The notes: a model not told the origin generated them from the sequence alone. DNA of 64,000 bases from MWEI01 sp964600235 (GCA_964600235.1 CAZRIV010000007.1:62001-126000); one strand, 5' to 3'. Shown: positions 8,162-17,867, numbered from the stretch's first letter. Translations and numbers: made by a program.

Positions 8162-9316
8162 ATGCAGTTCATTGACCTGCAGCACCAGCAGAAATTGATC
8201 CACGGCAGGATCATGGAGAACATCAATGCCGTGCTCGCGCACGGGCAGTATATCCTGGGTCCGGAGATCAAGGCCCTGGAGAAGAACCTTGGTGAATTTG
8301 TGGGCGCACGGCATGCAGTTTCGTGCGCATCGGGAACGGACGCACTCCTCATGGCCCTTATGGCATATGGCGTGGGTCCTGGAGATGCCATCTTCACTAC
8401 GCCCTTCACCTTTGTGGCGACCGCAGAGGTCATCTCGCTGCTGGGGGCGACTCCCGTCTTTGTAGATATCGAACCCGATACCTTCAACCTCGACCCCCGG
8501 AAGCTGGAGGAAGCCATATCGGCCCTTGAGGAGCGCAACCCCCAAAGGCATCCGCTGCCTGCCGGCTCTGAAAAGCTTGTCCCCAAAGGGATCATTGCGG
8601 TGGACCTTTTCGGCCAGCCTGCAGAGTACAAAAGCATCAACGCCGTGGCCAGGAACAGGGGCCTGTTCGTCATAGAGGATGCAGCCCAGTCCTTTGGCGC
8701 CGAGTATCACGGGGCAAAAGCATGTTCCCTTGCCGATATTGCGGCAACCTCCTTCTTCCCGGCAAAACCACTGGGCTGTTATGGAGACGGAGGAATGGTC
8801 TTTACCAACGACGATGAGCTTGCCTCCAGGCTCGATTCCATCCGGGTCCATGGAAAAGGCTCCGACAAGTACGACAACGTCCGCATCGGCATCAACGGGC
8901 GCTGCGACACCCTCCAGGCCGCTATCCTCCTGGCCAAGTTCGAGCTCTTCCCCGAAGAGATCGAGTTGAGACAGAAGGTGGCGCAGAGGTACAGCCGTTT
9001 GCTGGGTGTGTCGGAAAAGATCACCTGCCCGTTCGTGAAGCCCGGCAACAAGAGCGTGTGGGCCCAGTATTCAGCGCTCTGCGGACAACGGGATGTCGTC
9101 CTTGATGCGCTGAAGAACGAGAAGATCCCCAGCGCCATCTACTATCCGAAACCCCTGCACGTCCAGGGCGCATATGCTTATCTTGGATACGCCCCTGAAG
9201 ATTTCCCTGTTTCACAAAGGACCGCCCGAAGCATTTTTTCCATACCCATGCACCCGTATCTTGCCGAGCAGGACCAGGAACGGATCGCCCAGGTGATCAC
9301 GAAGGCCTTGCAATAG
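8162..9316 (+). CDS. DegT/DnrJ/EryC1-family sugar aminotransferase, WbpE-like
   Basis: 384 residues of the PLP-dependent sugar aminotransferase family. The start MQFIDLQHQQKLI, the CASGTDALLMAL substrate/PLP loop, the EDAAQSFGA motif and the PLP lysine Lys202 in FFPAKPLGCYGDGG are all present. In the family WbpE aminates UDP-3-keto-GlcNAcA. The next gene joins a WbpB-like dehydrogenase to a WbpD-like acetyltransferase, which supports the same role here: making UDP-2,3-diacetamido-uronic acid for a surface glycan. GAGAGGGGG upstream is the ribosome site. This is the first gene of the polysaccharide region. Confidence 0.85.
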   Translation: MQFIDLQHQQKLIHGRIMENINAVLAHGQYILGPEIKALEKNLGEFVGARHAVSCASGTDALLMALMAYGVGPGDAIFTTPFTFVATAEVISLLGATPVFVDIEPDTFNLDPRKLEEAISALEERNPQRHPLPAGSEKLVPKGIIAVDLFGQPAEYKSINAVARNRGLFVIEDAAQSFGAEYHGAKACSLADIAATSFFPAKPLGCYGDGGMVFTNDDELASRLDSIRVHGKGSDKYDNVRIGINGRCDTLQAAILLAKFELFPEEIELRQKVAQRYSRLLGVSEKITCPFVKPGNKSVWAQYSALCGQRDVVLDALKNEKIPSAIYYPKPLHVQGAYAYLGYAPEDFPVSQRTARSIFSIPMHPYLAEQDQERIAQVITKALQ

Positions 9317-9344
9317 AGATTATGGTTGGAAGAGGAGAACCCTG

Positions 9345-10922
9345 TTGAAGAATAAGGACGCGATAAAAGTCGTAGTGGTGGGATCCGGGTACTGGGGAAA
9401 GAACCTGGTGAGGAACTATGCAGAGCTCGGGGCGCTCTACGGCGTGTGTGACAGCAACGAACAGTCTCTTGGCGGGTTCAGACAGAAGTACCCCACGGTG
9501 AAATGTTCTACCAGCTACCTGGATTTTCTCGGTGATGACGCAGCCCGTGGGATTGTCATTGCAACACCTGCAGAGACCCACTTCACCCTGGCACGAGAGG
9601 CGCTGCTTTCGGGCAAGGACGTGTTCGTGGAGAAGCCCCTGGCCTTGAACCTTGACGAGGCGCAGGAACTCAAGGATATCGCGGAAAAAAGATCCCTGAT
9701 CCTCATGGTGGGGCACCTTCTCCAGTACCACAGCGCATTCATAAAACTCAAAGAGCTCATCCGGGACGGCCAGCTGGGGAGGATCCACTACATCTATTCC
9801 AACCGGCTCAGCTTCGGCAAGATCCGCAGGGAAGAGGATATCCTGTGGAGCTTTGCCCCGCACGATATCTCCATGATCCTCACCCTTGCCCAGGAAGAGC
9901 CGGAAACCGTAATGGCAACCGGCGGCAACTACCTGCACAAAAAGATAGCCGATGTCACCACCACCCATCTCGAGTTTCCCAGCGGGCTCAAGGCCCACGT
10001 GTTCGTCTCATGGCTCCACCCATTCAAGGAGCAGATGCTCGTGGTGGTGGGAGAGAAGAACATGGCTGTTTTCAGGGACACCGTGCCCTGGGGAGAAAAA
10101 CTGCTCCTGTACCCGCATAATATCCAGTGGCACGACGGTGTCCCCATCCCTGACAAGAAGGACGAGATAAAGGTTGTTGTCGAACAGAGTGAGCCGTTAA
10201 AGGCCGAGTGTCTCCACTTCATGGAGTGCATCAGGCTCAGGAAGGCCCCGGTTACCAATGCGAGGGAAGGCATCGAGGTCCTCAGGATACTCAAGGCCGG
10301 CCAGGATTCCCTAAACGGCAACGGCAGAAAGATCCTCCTGAAGGATGTACTGAAAAAGCCCCTGGAGTACAGCGTACACGCCTCAAGTTATGTAGACGAC
10401 GGCGTCACCATCGGGACAGGCACCAGGATCTGGCACTTCAGCCATATCCTGAAAGGCTCGAACATCGGTACTGGATGCAGCATCGGCCAGAACGTGGTGA
10501 TCGGCCCGGACGTGAACGTAGGGAACGGTTGCAAGATCCAGAACAATGTCTCCATCTACAAAGGTGTCAACCTTGAAGACAACGTCTTCTGCGGCCCGTC
10601 CATGGTGTTCACCAATGTCTTCAACCCCAGGGCGCATATCCCCAGGATGGACGAGCTGAGGCCCACCCTGGTGAAGAGAGGCGCCACCATCGGCGCGAAC
10701 GCCACCATCGTGTGCGGGTATACCATCGGTGCATATGCATTCATCGGTGCTGGTGCAACGGTTACCCGCGGCGCGCCGGACCATGCCCTCATGGTGGGCA
10801 ACCCTGCCAAGCAGATAGGCTGGATGTGCGAATGCGGGAGCAGGCTGGATGAGCAGCTCCAGTGCGCTCATTGCGGCAAGACATACAAGCCGTCAACCAA
10901 GGGGCTGCGCCTTATCTCTTGA
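9345..10922 (+). CDS. Fusion of Gfo/Idh/MocA dehydrogenase and hexapeptide acetyltransferase (WbpB-WbpD-like)
   Basis: 525 residues starting at TTG 9345, with AGAGGAG well placed upstream. Residues 1 to about 335 form a Gfo/Idh/MocA oxidoreductase: VVVGSGYWGKNLVRNY nucleotide site and the catalytic-lobe motif EKP at 96-98. From about residue 345 the protein is a left-handed beta-helix transferase with repeated V.IG..-type hexapeptides, ending in a CECG...CAHCG segment that looks like a small zinc-binding tail. In Pseudomonas the equivalent 3-dehydrogenation and N-acetylation are done by separate WbpB and WbpD proteins; here both are in one chain beside the WbpE-like aminotransferase that acts between them. 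The domain call is firm; the sugar is inferred from context. Confidence 0.85.
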   Translation: MKNKDAIKVVVVGSGYWGKNLVRNYAELGALYGVCDSNEQSLGGFRQKYPTVKCSTSYLDFLGDDAARGIVIATPAETHFTLAREALLSGKDVFVEKPLALNLDEAQELKDIAEKRSLILMVGHLLQYHSAFIKLKELIRDGQLGRIHYIYSNRLSFGKIRREEDILWSFAPHDISMILTLAQEEPETVMATGGNYLHKKIADVTTTHLEFPSGLKAHVFVSWLHPFKEQMLVVVGEKNMAVFRDTVPWGEKLLLYPHNIQWHDGVPIPDKKDEIKVVVEQSEPLKAECLHFMECIRLRKAPVTNAREGIEVLRILKAGQDSLNGNGRKILLKDVLKKPLEYSVHASSYVDDGVTIGTGTRIWHFSHILKGSNIGTGCSIGQNVVIGPDVNVGNGCKIQNNVSIYKGVNLEDNVFCGPSMVFTNVFNPRAHIPRMDELRPTLVKRGATIGANATIVCGYTIGAYAFIGAGATVTRGAPDHALMVGNPAKQIGWMCECGSRLDEQLQCAHCGKTYKPSTKGLRLIS

Positions 10923-11086
10923 ATATGACAAAAACAAACCACAGGCCTCATCTTTCAAAGGGCCGGTCGGCCGGTATAGTTTTTTCAGATAAGTCATTAT
11001 CAGCATAACAATACTATTATTCGAAGAAAAGCTATTCTGCTTTAAGAGGCCTGTGCAGTTCTCTGGATTGTTAGGAGGAATTGGAT
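10923..11086 (+). promoter_or_regulatory. Possible structured leader upstream of the Wzz gene
   Basis: The 164-bp gap contains GGCCGGTCGGCCGG (10961 onwards) followed by a TTTTTT run. It also has a 10-bp perfect inverted repeat, CACAGGCCTC at 10940-10949 with GAGGCCTGTG at 11046-11055, that would close a loop of about 96 bases. AGGAGG at 11073-11078 serves the ATG at 11087. This could be a leader RNA or attenuator, but I recognise no riboswitch or ops/RfaH site in it. Confidence 0.3.
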
Positions 11087-11914
11087 ATGAATACCGATCA
11101 TGAGTATAAAAGAGATGATGAGTTAGACATATATGACCTGTGGCTTATCCTGAGAAAAAGATGGCTAACCGTCTTAATCGTCACACTGGTAAGTATGGGG
11201 CTTGCTGTATTATATGCACAATTCTCTCCCAAGACATATCGGATTCACAACCTCCTGATCTTCAACCAGATACAGGATGGGGAGCCTTTCAGTCAGGCCG
11301 AACTGACTGCAACCATATCAATTCTTGAAAAACTCAATAAGCTTACCGACCTGACAGATCTTGAAAAGAACAAGGTCTTAGATATGTTGGGCATGCATGA
11401 AGGGGATTTAAAGAACATTGTGAGTATATCATCTTCTGAAATAAAGGGGTCCAGCTCCTTGTGGGTAGACATAGACACAACTGACAGGAAGGATGGGATT
11501 ACCCTCATGGATACCCTGCCAGGTTTCGTTTTATCGAATCCGGGCATTTCTAATAAATTAAAGATGCAGAAGGCGATAATGCAAAAGAACAAAGAGGATT
11601 TAAAGGCCATCATCGATAATCCCACCAGAAACCTTAGGCTATCTCGTGATGCCATCATATATCTACCGTCCATAGACCTGTATTCGCTCCAGGAAAGATA
11701 TAACCGTATCAATACAATCCTGGAAAAAATGGAACATGATCAAATCATATCTCTTGCATGGAAGACCGAACCGCCCATGAAGCCTTTTAAACCAAAAAAG
11801 TTGAAGATTGGTATCCTCGGTTTGGTATTGGGTTGTTTTATTGGAATCCTGTTGACCTTTGTCTTGGAATGGGTAATGCATTCCCGATCTGCACATATCA
11901 AAGGGAATGGTTAG
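11087..11914 (+). CDS. Wzz-type polysaccharide chain-length regulator
   Basis: 275 residues with the classic topology: a short cytoplasmic start rich in Asp, DLWLILRKRWLTVLIVTLVS as the first membrane segment, a periplasmic helical domain, then KPFKPKKLKIGILGLVLGCF with the Pro-rich motif ahead of the second membrane segment. I prefer ATG 11087 over TTG 11081 because AGGAGG lies 8 bases before it. No C-terminal kinase domain is present, so this is a plain co-polymerase controlling repeat number in Wzy-dependent assembly, working with the Wzx and Wzy genes immediately downstream. Confidence 0.85.
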   Translation: MNTDHEYKRDDELDIYDLWLILRKRWLTVLIVTLVSMGLAVLYAQFSPKTYRIHNLLIFNQIQDGEPFSQAELTATISILEKLNKLTDLTDLEKNKVLDMLGMHEGDLKNIVSISSSEIKGSSSLWVDIDTTDRKDGITLMDTLPGFVLSNPGISNKLKMQKAIMQKNKEDLKAIIDNPTRNLRLSRDAIIYLPSIDLYSLQERYNRINTILEKMEHDQIISLAWKTEPPMKPFKPKKLKIGILGLVLGCFIGILLTFVLEWVMHSRSAHIKGNG

Positions 11915-12062
11915 AGATACGGACTAGGCCTTATTCAACGGATGACCGCTATCTGTACCTCAGGAGAATATTTCGTGGTATCAAAAGCTGCATGCAGGCC
12001 AGACTGCTTTAGGGATTGATTTTATCATACGAAGGATCTTACAGCTAGGGGGTGGAACAGCA

Positions 12063-13265
12063 TTGGGTCAGGCGATCGTGATCCTGACCACGCCCATAAT
12101 AACACGCTTTTACAACCCTGGAGAGATGGGGCTTCTAGGCATATTCATGGCCTTCATCGGATTCGTCAGTGTTGGTGTCTCTCTGAGGTATGATATGGTA
12201 ATCGCTTCAGTTAAGAGTGACCATGAAGCTGATTACCTGTTAGCCTCCTCCATTATTTTCACAGTCCTTACCTCGATTATTGCAGGTTTTGCCTTGCTGA
12301 TCATGATCAGGTACAACTTCCTCTCCTACCGCATGCTTCCGGAGTGGAGTGTGCTCGTGGCCGTTTTTCTCCTCATTTTCACAGGCTGTTTTTCATCCCT
12401 GCGTTTTTGGTTCGTCCGACTGCAACGGTTTGATATTATAGCACGCGCTCTTGTCTACCAGGGTGTTGGTCGTGCTGTAGTACCGGTGGCGTGCGGACCT
12501 ATGCAGATAGGCTGGATCGGATTGATGCTGGGGGAGTTTGCCGGACGCATACTCGGGCTCGGCAGGATGATACGTGTAGCCTGGCCTGCCATGAAAATCT
12601 CGATGTCTCCTTTTTCCTTTGATACATTTACCTCGACTTTGCGCCGAAATTGGAAATCTCCCGCAGTGCTTCTCCCTTCTTCATTGTTGGATTCATTGGC
12701 CGCCATGATACCGTTACCGGTAATCTCTTATCTGTTCGGTTCGGAGTCTGCTGGGCAATTCCTCCTTGTACAGAGAATAAGCAGTCTTCCATCAGGCCTA
12801 ATTGCTACGAGTGTTGCCGATGTATTTCATCCTTCCATAGCAAAAACTCGTTGGAATGAACCGAACCGAGTTCGAAGCGTGTTGTCAGGTGTGACAAGAT
12901 CCCTGGCCATGACTTCATGCGCCATATATATCCCGGTGATCCTAGTTTCACCGTTTATCTTCGGCTTTATCTTCGGGGATGACTGGAGCACAGCAGGGAT
13001 CTGTATGGCAATCATCTCTCCTTTGTCCATGGTATCCCTTGTCGTCAGTCCGGTGAGCAGGCTCTTGCTTGTGGCTGACAGGATTGAGCTGAAATTCCTC
13101 TACGACCTGTTCAGCCTGATTGTTCCCATTTCAAGCCTGTTCCTCATGCACTCCTTTGGGTACGATTTCTTCAGCTGTCTGAGTGTATATATCTCTGTCT
13201 ACATAGCAGGGACACTCATGTACTACGGCCTAATCTGGTGGGTCAGCGGTTCGATCACAGCATGA
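12063..13265 (+). CDS. Wzx-type polysaccharide flippase
   Basis: At least 400 residues, almost entirely membrane helices, with the MATE/MOP-superfamily N-terminal pattern TPIITRFYNPGEMGLLGIFMAF shortened here, then repeated hydrophobic spans. It should flip lipid-linked repeat units across the inner membrane. The start is doubtful. TTG 12063 is the first usual start codon after the frame's stop at 11943, yet the in-frame codons just upstream (from about 12015) read IDFIIRRILQLGGGTALGQ, which looks like the normal first helix of the family. Either translation begins at a rare codon (ATT or CTG) or an upstream frameshift has removed the true start. Confidence 0.8.
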   Translation: MGQAIVILTTPIITRFYNPGEMGLLGIFMAFIGFVSVGVSLRYDMVIASVKSDHEADYLLASSIIFTVLTSIIAGFALLIMIRYNFLSYRMLPEWSVLVAVFLLIFTGCFSSLRFWFVRLQRFDIIARALVYQGVGRAVVPVACGPMQIGWIGLMLGEFAGRILGLGRMIRVAWPAMKISMSPFSFDTFTSTLRRNWKSPAVLLPSSLLDSLAAMIPLPVISYLFGSESAGQFLLVQRISSLPSGLIATSVADVFHPSIAKTRWNEPNRVRSVLSGVTRSLAMTSCAIYIPVILVSPFIFGFIFGDDWSTAGICMAIISPLSMVSLVVSPVSRLLLVADRIELKFLYDLFSLIVPISSLFLMHSFGYDFFSCLSVYISVYIAGTLMYYGLIWWVSGSITA

Positions 13266-13275
13266 AATCATCTAC

Positions 13276-14637
13276 ATGAAGATTCACAACACCATTTTAC
13301 GGGTGCTCGTGCTTGTATGCACAATCCTGTACGTAGCGGTATTCAATTGGAGCTACAAGGAGGCTGTAGCCCCTGTCTATGCATTTTATGGGCTTTCATA
13401 CAGTGACACCGCATGGCCGTATTTGCTGGCGTCCTGGGTTGCAAGTATCGTCCCGGCCATCTGGATGCCCATTACCATATCCCGTCCATCACAACTGTTT
13501 TTCTTCATACAGTATTACATCATCTTCATACCCTCATGCTTTGTCCTGTACAATGTCACCCTTCCGATCATACCTGCAGAGAACGTCTTCATCCTAATCC
13601 TGATCATGCTTGCGGGCTTATCAATCATGCAATTCATCTATTACATACCCATCCCCGAACTCAGGCAATTACGAGTGACCCCTCGGCTGTTCTGGGTTGT
13701 TTTCCTCTCGGTACTGCTTGCGCTGGCAGGCTATATCATCCTTGCCTTTGGTTCGAATTTCCGTTTTGCCGACTTTGAGGAAATCTATGCGGTGAGGTCC
13801 AGACTGGCCCAGGAAATGGAACTGTCCGGGACCAGACTCGGTTCTTATGCCCAGATGTGGCTGTCGGGTTTTTTCCTTCCCTTCTGCTTTGCCGTCGGGG
13901 TCTTCTCAAGACGGTGGTGGCTCCTTGCCATGGCGGGAGCTGGCTACGTGGTTTTGTTCGGCATAGGGGGAAGCAAGATGATCCTGCTAGCAATCCTCTA
14001 CTTCCCCCTCATCTATCTCTGGCTGAGGTATGGCAGGAGATATGCGGTGGCAGTCCTACCTATAGGCCTGTGCCTTCTTCTCTCATTCGGTATTCTGCTC
14101 AGGGCTCTGGATCTTACCACCGTGGCCCGCTGGTATGTCTTAGTCGTTAACTTCCGGTCATTCGGCATCCCCGCCCAACTGATGGCCCAGTATTATGACT
14201 TCTTCTCAAACAATCCCCTTACCTACCTGTCTCACGTTCATGGCATAGATACCTTTGTTGCATATCCATACACCATGGACCTCGGCAGGACGCTGGGATT
14301 TCATTATTTTCACGGCCCTGTAGGGCTGAATGCAGGTTTCTGGGCGGGTGACGGACTGGCCAGCTTCGGTCTGCCCGGCATTATCATCATGTCTTTCGTG
14401 TGCGCTCTTCTGTTCTGGATCTTCGACAGTATCTCGAAGCGTTATGATCCCCGCTTTGTCATTATAGCTTCAACTTTCATCGCTGCTTCCTTCGGGAACA
14501 TCGGCTTAGCGACCATATTTTTGAGCGGAGGGTTGGGCATGCTTCTCGTCACCCTCCTCATGCTCCCGAACAGGGGAATGCTTCGACCGGCTTTCAGGAA
14601 GGATGCGGCCTCCGTCATCCATACAGAGGTATTCTGA
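13276..14637 (+). CDS. Wzy-type O-antigen/polysaccharide polymerase
   Basis: 453 residues with roughly a dozen membrane segments and a large non-membrane loop (about residues 150-190, rich in RFADFEEIYAVRSRLAQE). That topology is the usual mark of repeat-unit polymerases, whose sequences are poorly conserved. It follows a flippase by 10 bp, and its stop overlaps the next start as TGATG, so it is co-translated with the amidotransferase. The polymerase call relies on topology and neighbours rather than on a motif. Confidence 0.75.
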   Translation: MKIHNTILRVLVLVCTILYVAVFNWSYKEAVAPVYAFYGLSYSDTAWPYLLASWVASIVPAIWMPITISRPSQLFFFIQYYIIFIPSCFVLYNVTLPIIPAENVFILILIMLAGLSIMQFIYYIPIPELRQLRVTPRLFWVVFLSVLLALAGYIILAFGSNFRFADFEEIYAVRSRLAQEMELSGTRLGSYAQMWLSGFFLPFCFAVGVFSRRWWLLAMAGAGYVVLFGIGGSKMILLAILYFPLIYLWLRYGRRYAVAVLPIGLCLLLSFGILLRALDLTTVARWYVLVVNFRSFGIPAQLMAQYYDFFSNNPLTYLSHVHGIDTFVAYPYTMDLGRTLGFHYFHGPVGLNAGFWAGDGLASFGLPGIIIMSFVCALLFWIFDSISKRYDPRFVIIASTFIAASFGNIGLATIFLSGGLGMLLVTLLMLPNRGMLRPAFRKDAASVIHTEVF

Positions 14638-16610
14638 TGTGCGGCATTATTGGCATTGTCGGGCCTGAACAGATGCCTATCGATTTCTTCGAAGCTCAAA
14701 CCTCGCTGAGGACTATCAGGCACCGAGGTCCCGATGACGAAGGGTACCTCCTGGTAAATACAGAACGTTGGGAAATCCAGCCCTGCGGAGGGGGGGATAC
14801 TGATCCGCGCACCGGGCTGAGTGATATTCAAGGATATACCGGTGGCCGGTTCAATATGGTCCTCGGACACAGGCGACTCTCCATTATCGACCTTTCTCCC
14901 CTGGGACATCAACCCATGACGAGTGGAAATGGCCGTTATTGGATCGTATATAACGGGGAGATCTACAACTACCTGGAGTTGAAGGAAGAGCTTTCCAGGA
15001 AGGGGCACTTCTTCCGGGGCACGTCCGATACAGAGGTCATTCTGGCTGCCTACGAGGAGTGGGGCCGTGAAATGCTCACGCGATTCATCGGCATGTTTGC
15101 CCTGGCAATACTTGATATACGCGAGCAGTGCATCTTCCTCGCCCGAGATTTCTTTGGTATAAAGCCCTTCTACTACACCCTTGCAGCCGGTCGGTTTGCC
15201 TTTGCCTCTGAAATAAAAGCTCTCCTTGGCCTCAAAGGTGTCACCAGGAAGGGAAACACCGGCCGCCTCTATGAATACCTGGGGTTCGGATTGACCGACT
15301 TCGGTGGGGAAACACTCTTCTCAGACATATTCCAGCTCCCCGCTGCCCACTATGCTTATGTAAGGCTCGATCGGCCTTACATGGTGGAGCCGGTCCGGTA
15401 CTGGCAGATCGACCCTTCATATCGGCAGGACATATCCTATGATGAAGCTGTTGACCGCCTGCGCACGCTTTTTACAGATTCTGTCCGCCTCCATATGCGC
15501 AGTGATGTCCCTGTCGGCTCCTGCCTCTCGGGAGGGCTCGACTCAAGCGCCATTGTCATGAACATGAAGAGCCTGCAGTCACCGGGGCAGGAACTGCATG
15601 CCTTCAGCTTCATTGTCGACGATCCTGTACTCTCTGAAGAGCGTTTCGTGGATATGGTGGGACATGCTGTAGCCGCCGCTTGCCACAAGACTTCTCCAGG
15701 GCCCGAGGATATGATCTCGGACCTGGAGCAACTCGTGTACTGCCAGGAAGAGCCCTTCATGAGCACAAGCATCTACGCCCAGTATAGAGTTTTCAAGCTG
15801 GCCCATGAGACCGGGATAAAGGTTATGCTCGACGGCCAGGGGGCTGATGAGATTTTTGCCGGGTACTACAGCATGATTGGCGCCCGGTTGACCTCCCTGC
15901 TCACCCAAGGCCGAATTGCCACTGCCTGGCGTGTCATGAAGGGGGCGCCTCGAAACATGAGCGCCCACCGTCTGCACATGCTTCTGTTTTCCATTATCCG
16001 TATATTGCCTCCTGCATTCATGAACTCCCTGATAAGGCTGAATGACGTCCCTTCTTTCCCTGTGTGGGTAAAACAGAAATGGTTTCTTGACAGGGGAACC
16101 ATCCCGCACTATCGGACCTATGGCTGGGGAAAGGAAGCTCTTCGCCAAGAACTGGTCAAGGCGATCAACTCCCTCAGCCTCCCACAGCTTTTGCGCTATG
16201 AAGATCGTAATTCCATGTGGTTTTCAATAGAAAGCAGGGTGCCGTTCTGCAATCCTGAGATCGCGCGTTTCGCCCTGTCGCTTCCGGAACAGTATCTTAT
16301 CTCGAACAACGGCACCACAAAGTCGGTTCTTCGTGAATCACTGAGGGGCATCCTCCCTGAACCCGTCATAACAAGAGAAAAAGTTGGATTTGCAACTCCG
16401 CAGAAGAATTGGCTGAAATTGCAGGGTGCGTGGGCGGAGCGATCCTTGAAAGCCGCTGATATTAGCAGGCTCCCTTTTCTGAAAAAAGAAGTGTTGCAGG
16501 AGATAATAAGGCCAACAGGAGCATCGCAGAATGTATCCTGGCCCACATGGGTCTGGCGGTGTCTCAACCTGCTCTACTGGTCCCGGCTCTTCAACGTGGA
16601 GTGGAATTAG
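14637..16610 (+). CDS. AsnB-like glutamine amidotransferase of the polysaccharide cluster
   Basis: 657 residues. Cys2 of MCGIIGIVG is the class II glutaminase nucleophile, followed by IRHRGPDDEG. The synthetase half carries the ATP pyrophosphatase loop LSGGLDSS (Ser298-Ser304). Length and order match asparagine synthase B. In surface-polysaccharide clusters such enzymes are thought to amidate a sugar carboxylate (as with WbpS) or belong to exosortase-linked sets. The uronic-acid genes at 8162-10922 and 23828 make a uronamide a reasonable guess. Overlap with the polymerase stop indicates tight coupling. The family is certain; the acceptor is inferred. Confidence 0.85.
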   Translation: MCGIIGIVGPEQMPIDFFEAQTSLRTIRHRGPDDEGYLLVNTERWEIQPCGGGDTDPRTGLSDIQGYTGGRFNMVLGHRRLSIIDLSPLGHQPMTSGNGRYWIVYNGEIYNYLELKEELSRKGHFFRGTSDTEVILAAYEEWGREMLTRFIGMFALAILDIREQCIFLARDFFGIKPFYYTLAAGRFAFASEIKALLGLKGVTRKGNTGRLYEYLGFGLTDFGGETLFSDIFQLPAAHYAYVRLDRPYMVEPVRYWQIDPSYRQDISYDEAVDRLRTLFTDSVRLHMRSDVPVGSCLSGGLDSSAIVMNMKSLQSPGQELHAFSFIVDDPVLSEERFVDMVGHAVAAACHKTSPGPEDMISDLEQLVYCQEEPFMSTSIYAQYRVFKLAHETGIKVMLDGQGADEIFAGYYSMIGARLTSLLTQGRIATAWRVMKGAPRNMSAHRLHMLLFSIIRILPPAFMNSLIRLNDVPSFPVWVKQKWFLDRGTIPHYRTYGWGKEALRQELVKAINSLSLPQLLRYEDRNSMWFSIESRVPFCNPEIARFALSLPEQYLISNNGTTKSVLRESLRGILPEPVITREKVGFATPQKNWLKLQGAWAERSLKAADISRLPFLKKEVLQEIIRPTGASQNVSWPTWVWRCLNLLYWSRLFNVEWN

Positions 16611-16664
16611 GAAAGGCTCCGGGGACCAGCGTAAACCTCGAAAGGAAATCATCATTCATCGACT

Positions 16665-17867
16665 ATGAGAATCGCTATTCTGACTGAGACATACACGAAA
16701 AATATGGGCTACCTGGGCACTGTGCTTCCGCGATACCTGGCCCGCCTGGGTGCGGATGTTCATGTGATAGCACTCTCCTTGCCCCCCTATTATCAGATAA
16801 AGGACTTCAAGGAAACCTATGCCGGTTTCACGGAAGGCGAGAACCCTGTTCCCGGCACGGTCGAATCCTATGAGGGCTACACCCTTCATTTCCTCCCCCA
16901 TCGAAAGGTCCTGGGCTATATGAAGATGGTCGGCCTGATGGAAAAACTCCGTTCCGTCAAGCCTGATATCGTGTATTCGCTTGCTGCGATAGGCTGGATT
17001 CCTCTCGATGCAGCACTCTTCAAGTCTTTCCTCGGATACAAGCTGTTTACCGGCAGCCACACGACCGCATCGGTATTCCCCCTTGCCCAGCGAGAAACCA
17101 CATCCATTGACCCCGAAAGGGTACGATCCTTTTTCACCCGTTTCATCCCCGGGAGATTTACCAGTCTTTTCACGGAGAAATGCTATGGCGCAACAAAAGA
17201 CTGTGCCGATATAGCAGTACGTTTTTTCGGCATTCAGAAGTACAAGATCGAAGTCTGCCCCTTGGGCGTCGATACTGACATGTTTTCACCTGTTGGTGAC
17301 GAAGAGGACAGGATATCCCGACTAAAGACAAGAGAGCAGCTTGGTTTTGCCCCGGATGACATCGTCTGCATCTATACCGGGAGGTTTGCAGAAGACAAGA
17401 ACCCCCTTATCCTGGCCCGGGCGATCGAGCGCCTCATGGAGATGGGGGAGCCGTATAAGGGTTTTTTTGTCGGCCACGGAATCCAGTCAGAGGCTCTGAA
17501 GACCATACAAGGATGCATTGTGCACCCGTTTGTGCCGGTGACCCGGCTTCCACATTTTTACCGCGCCTCGGATATAGGCGTATGGCCTACTCAGGAGTCC
17601 ACATCAATGCTCGATGCAGCCGCCTGCGGCCTGCCGCTCATCGTTAACGATACGCTCATTGCCCAAGAACGGATCGAGGGCAACGGCATCATGTACCGCC
17701 TCAATGACGTAGATGATATGGTTCGGGCGCTCCTCAGGCTCCGGGACAGCACAGTCCGCCAAGCACTAGGTGCGGTGGGAGCAAGGAGGATGGTGAACGA
17801 ATTCAGCTGGGCCGCTCTTGCACACAGGAGAATGAAGGACTTCGAGGCCGCCCTGGCTTCCCGATAG
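16665..17867 (+). CDS. Glycosyltransferase, GT4 family
   Basis: 400 residues of GT-B fold. The N-terminal domain begins with MRIAILTETYTKNMGYLGT, and the C-terminal domain carries GRFAEDKNP, the loop before the sugar-nucleotide site, then WPTQESTSMLDAAACGLP, the modified E-x7-E region of GT4 enzymes. It would add a sugar to the lipid-linked repeat unit at the cytoplasmic face. Donor and acceptor cannot be read. It lies 54 bp after the amidotransferase in the same direction. Confidence 0.8.
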   Translation: MRIAILTETYTKNMGYLGTVLPRYLARLGADVHVIALSLPPYYQIKDFKETYAGFTEGENPVPGTVESYEGYTLHFLPHRKVLGYMKMVGLMEKLRSVKPDIVYSLAAIGWIPLDAALFKSFLGYKLFTGSHTTASVFPLAQRETTSIDPERVRSFFTRFIPGRFTSLFTEKCYGATKDCADIAVRFFGIQKYKIEVCPLGVDTDMFSPVGDEEDRISRLKTREQLGFAPDDIVCIYTGRFAEDKNPLILARAIERLMEMGEPYKGFFVGHGIQSEALKTIQGCIVHPFVPVTRLPHFYRASDIGVWPTQESTSMLDAAACGLPLIVNDTLIAQERIEGNGIMYRLNDVDDMVRALLRLRDSTVRQALGAVGARRMVNEFSWAALAHRRMKDFEAALASR

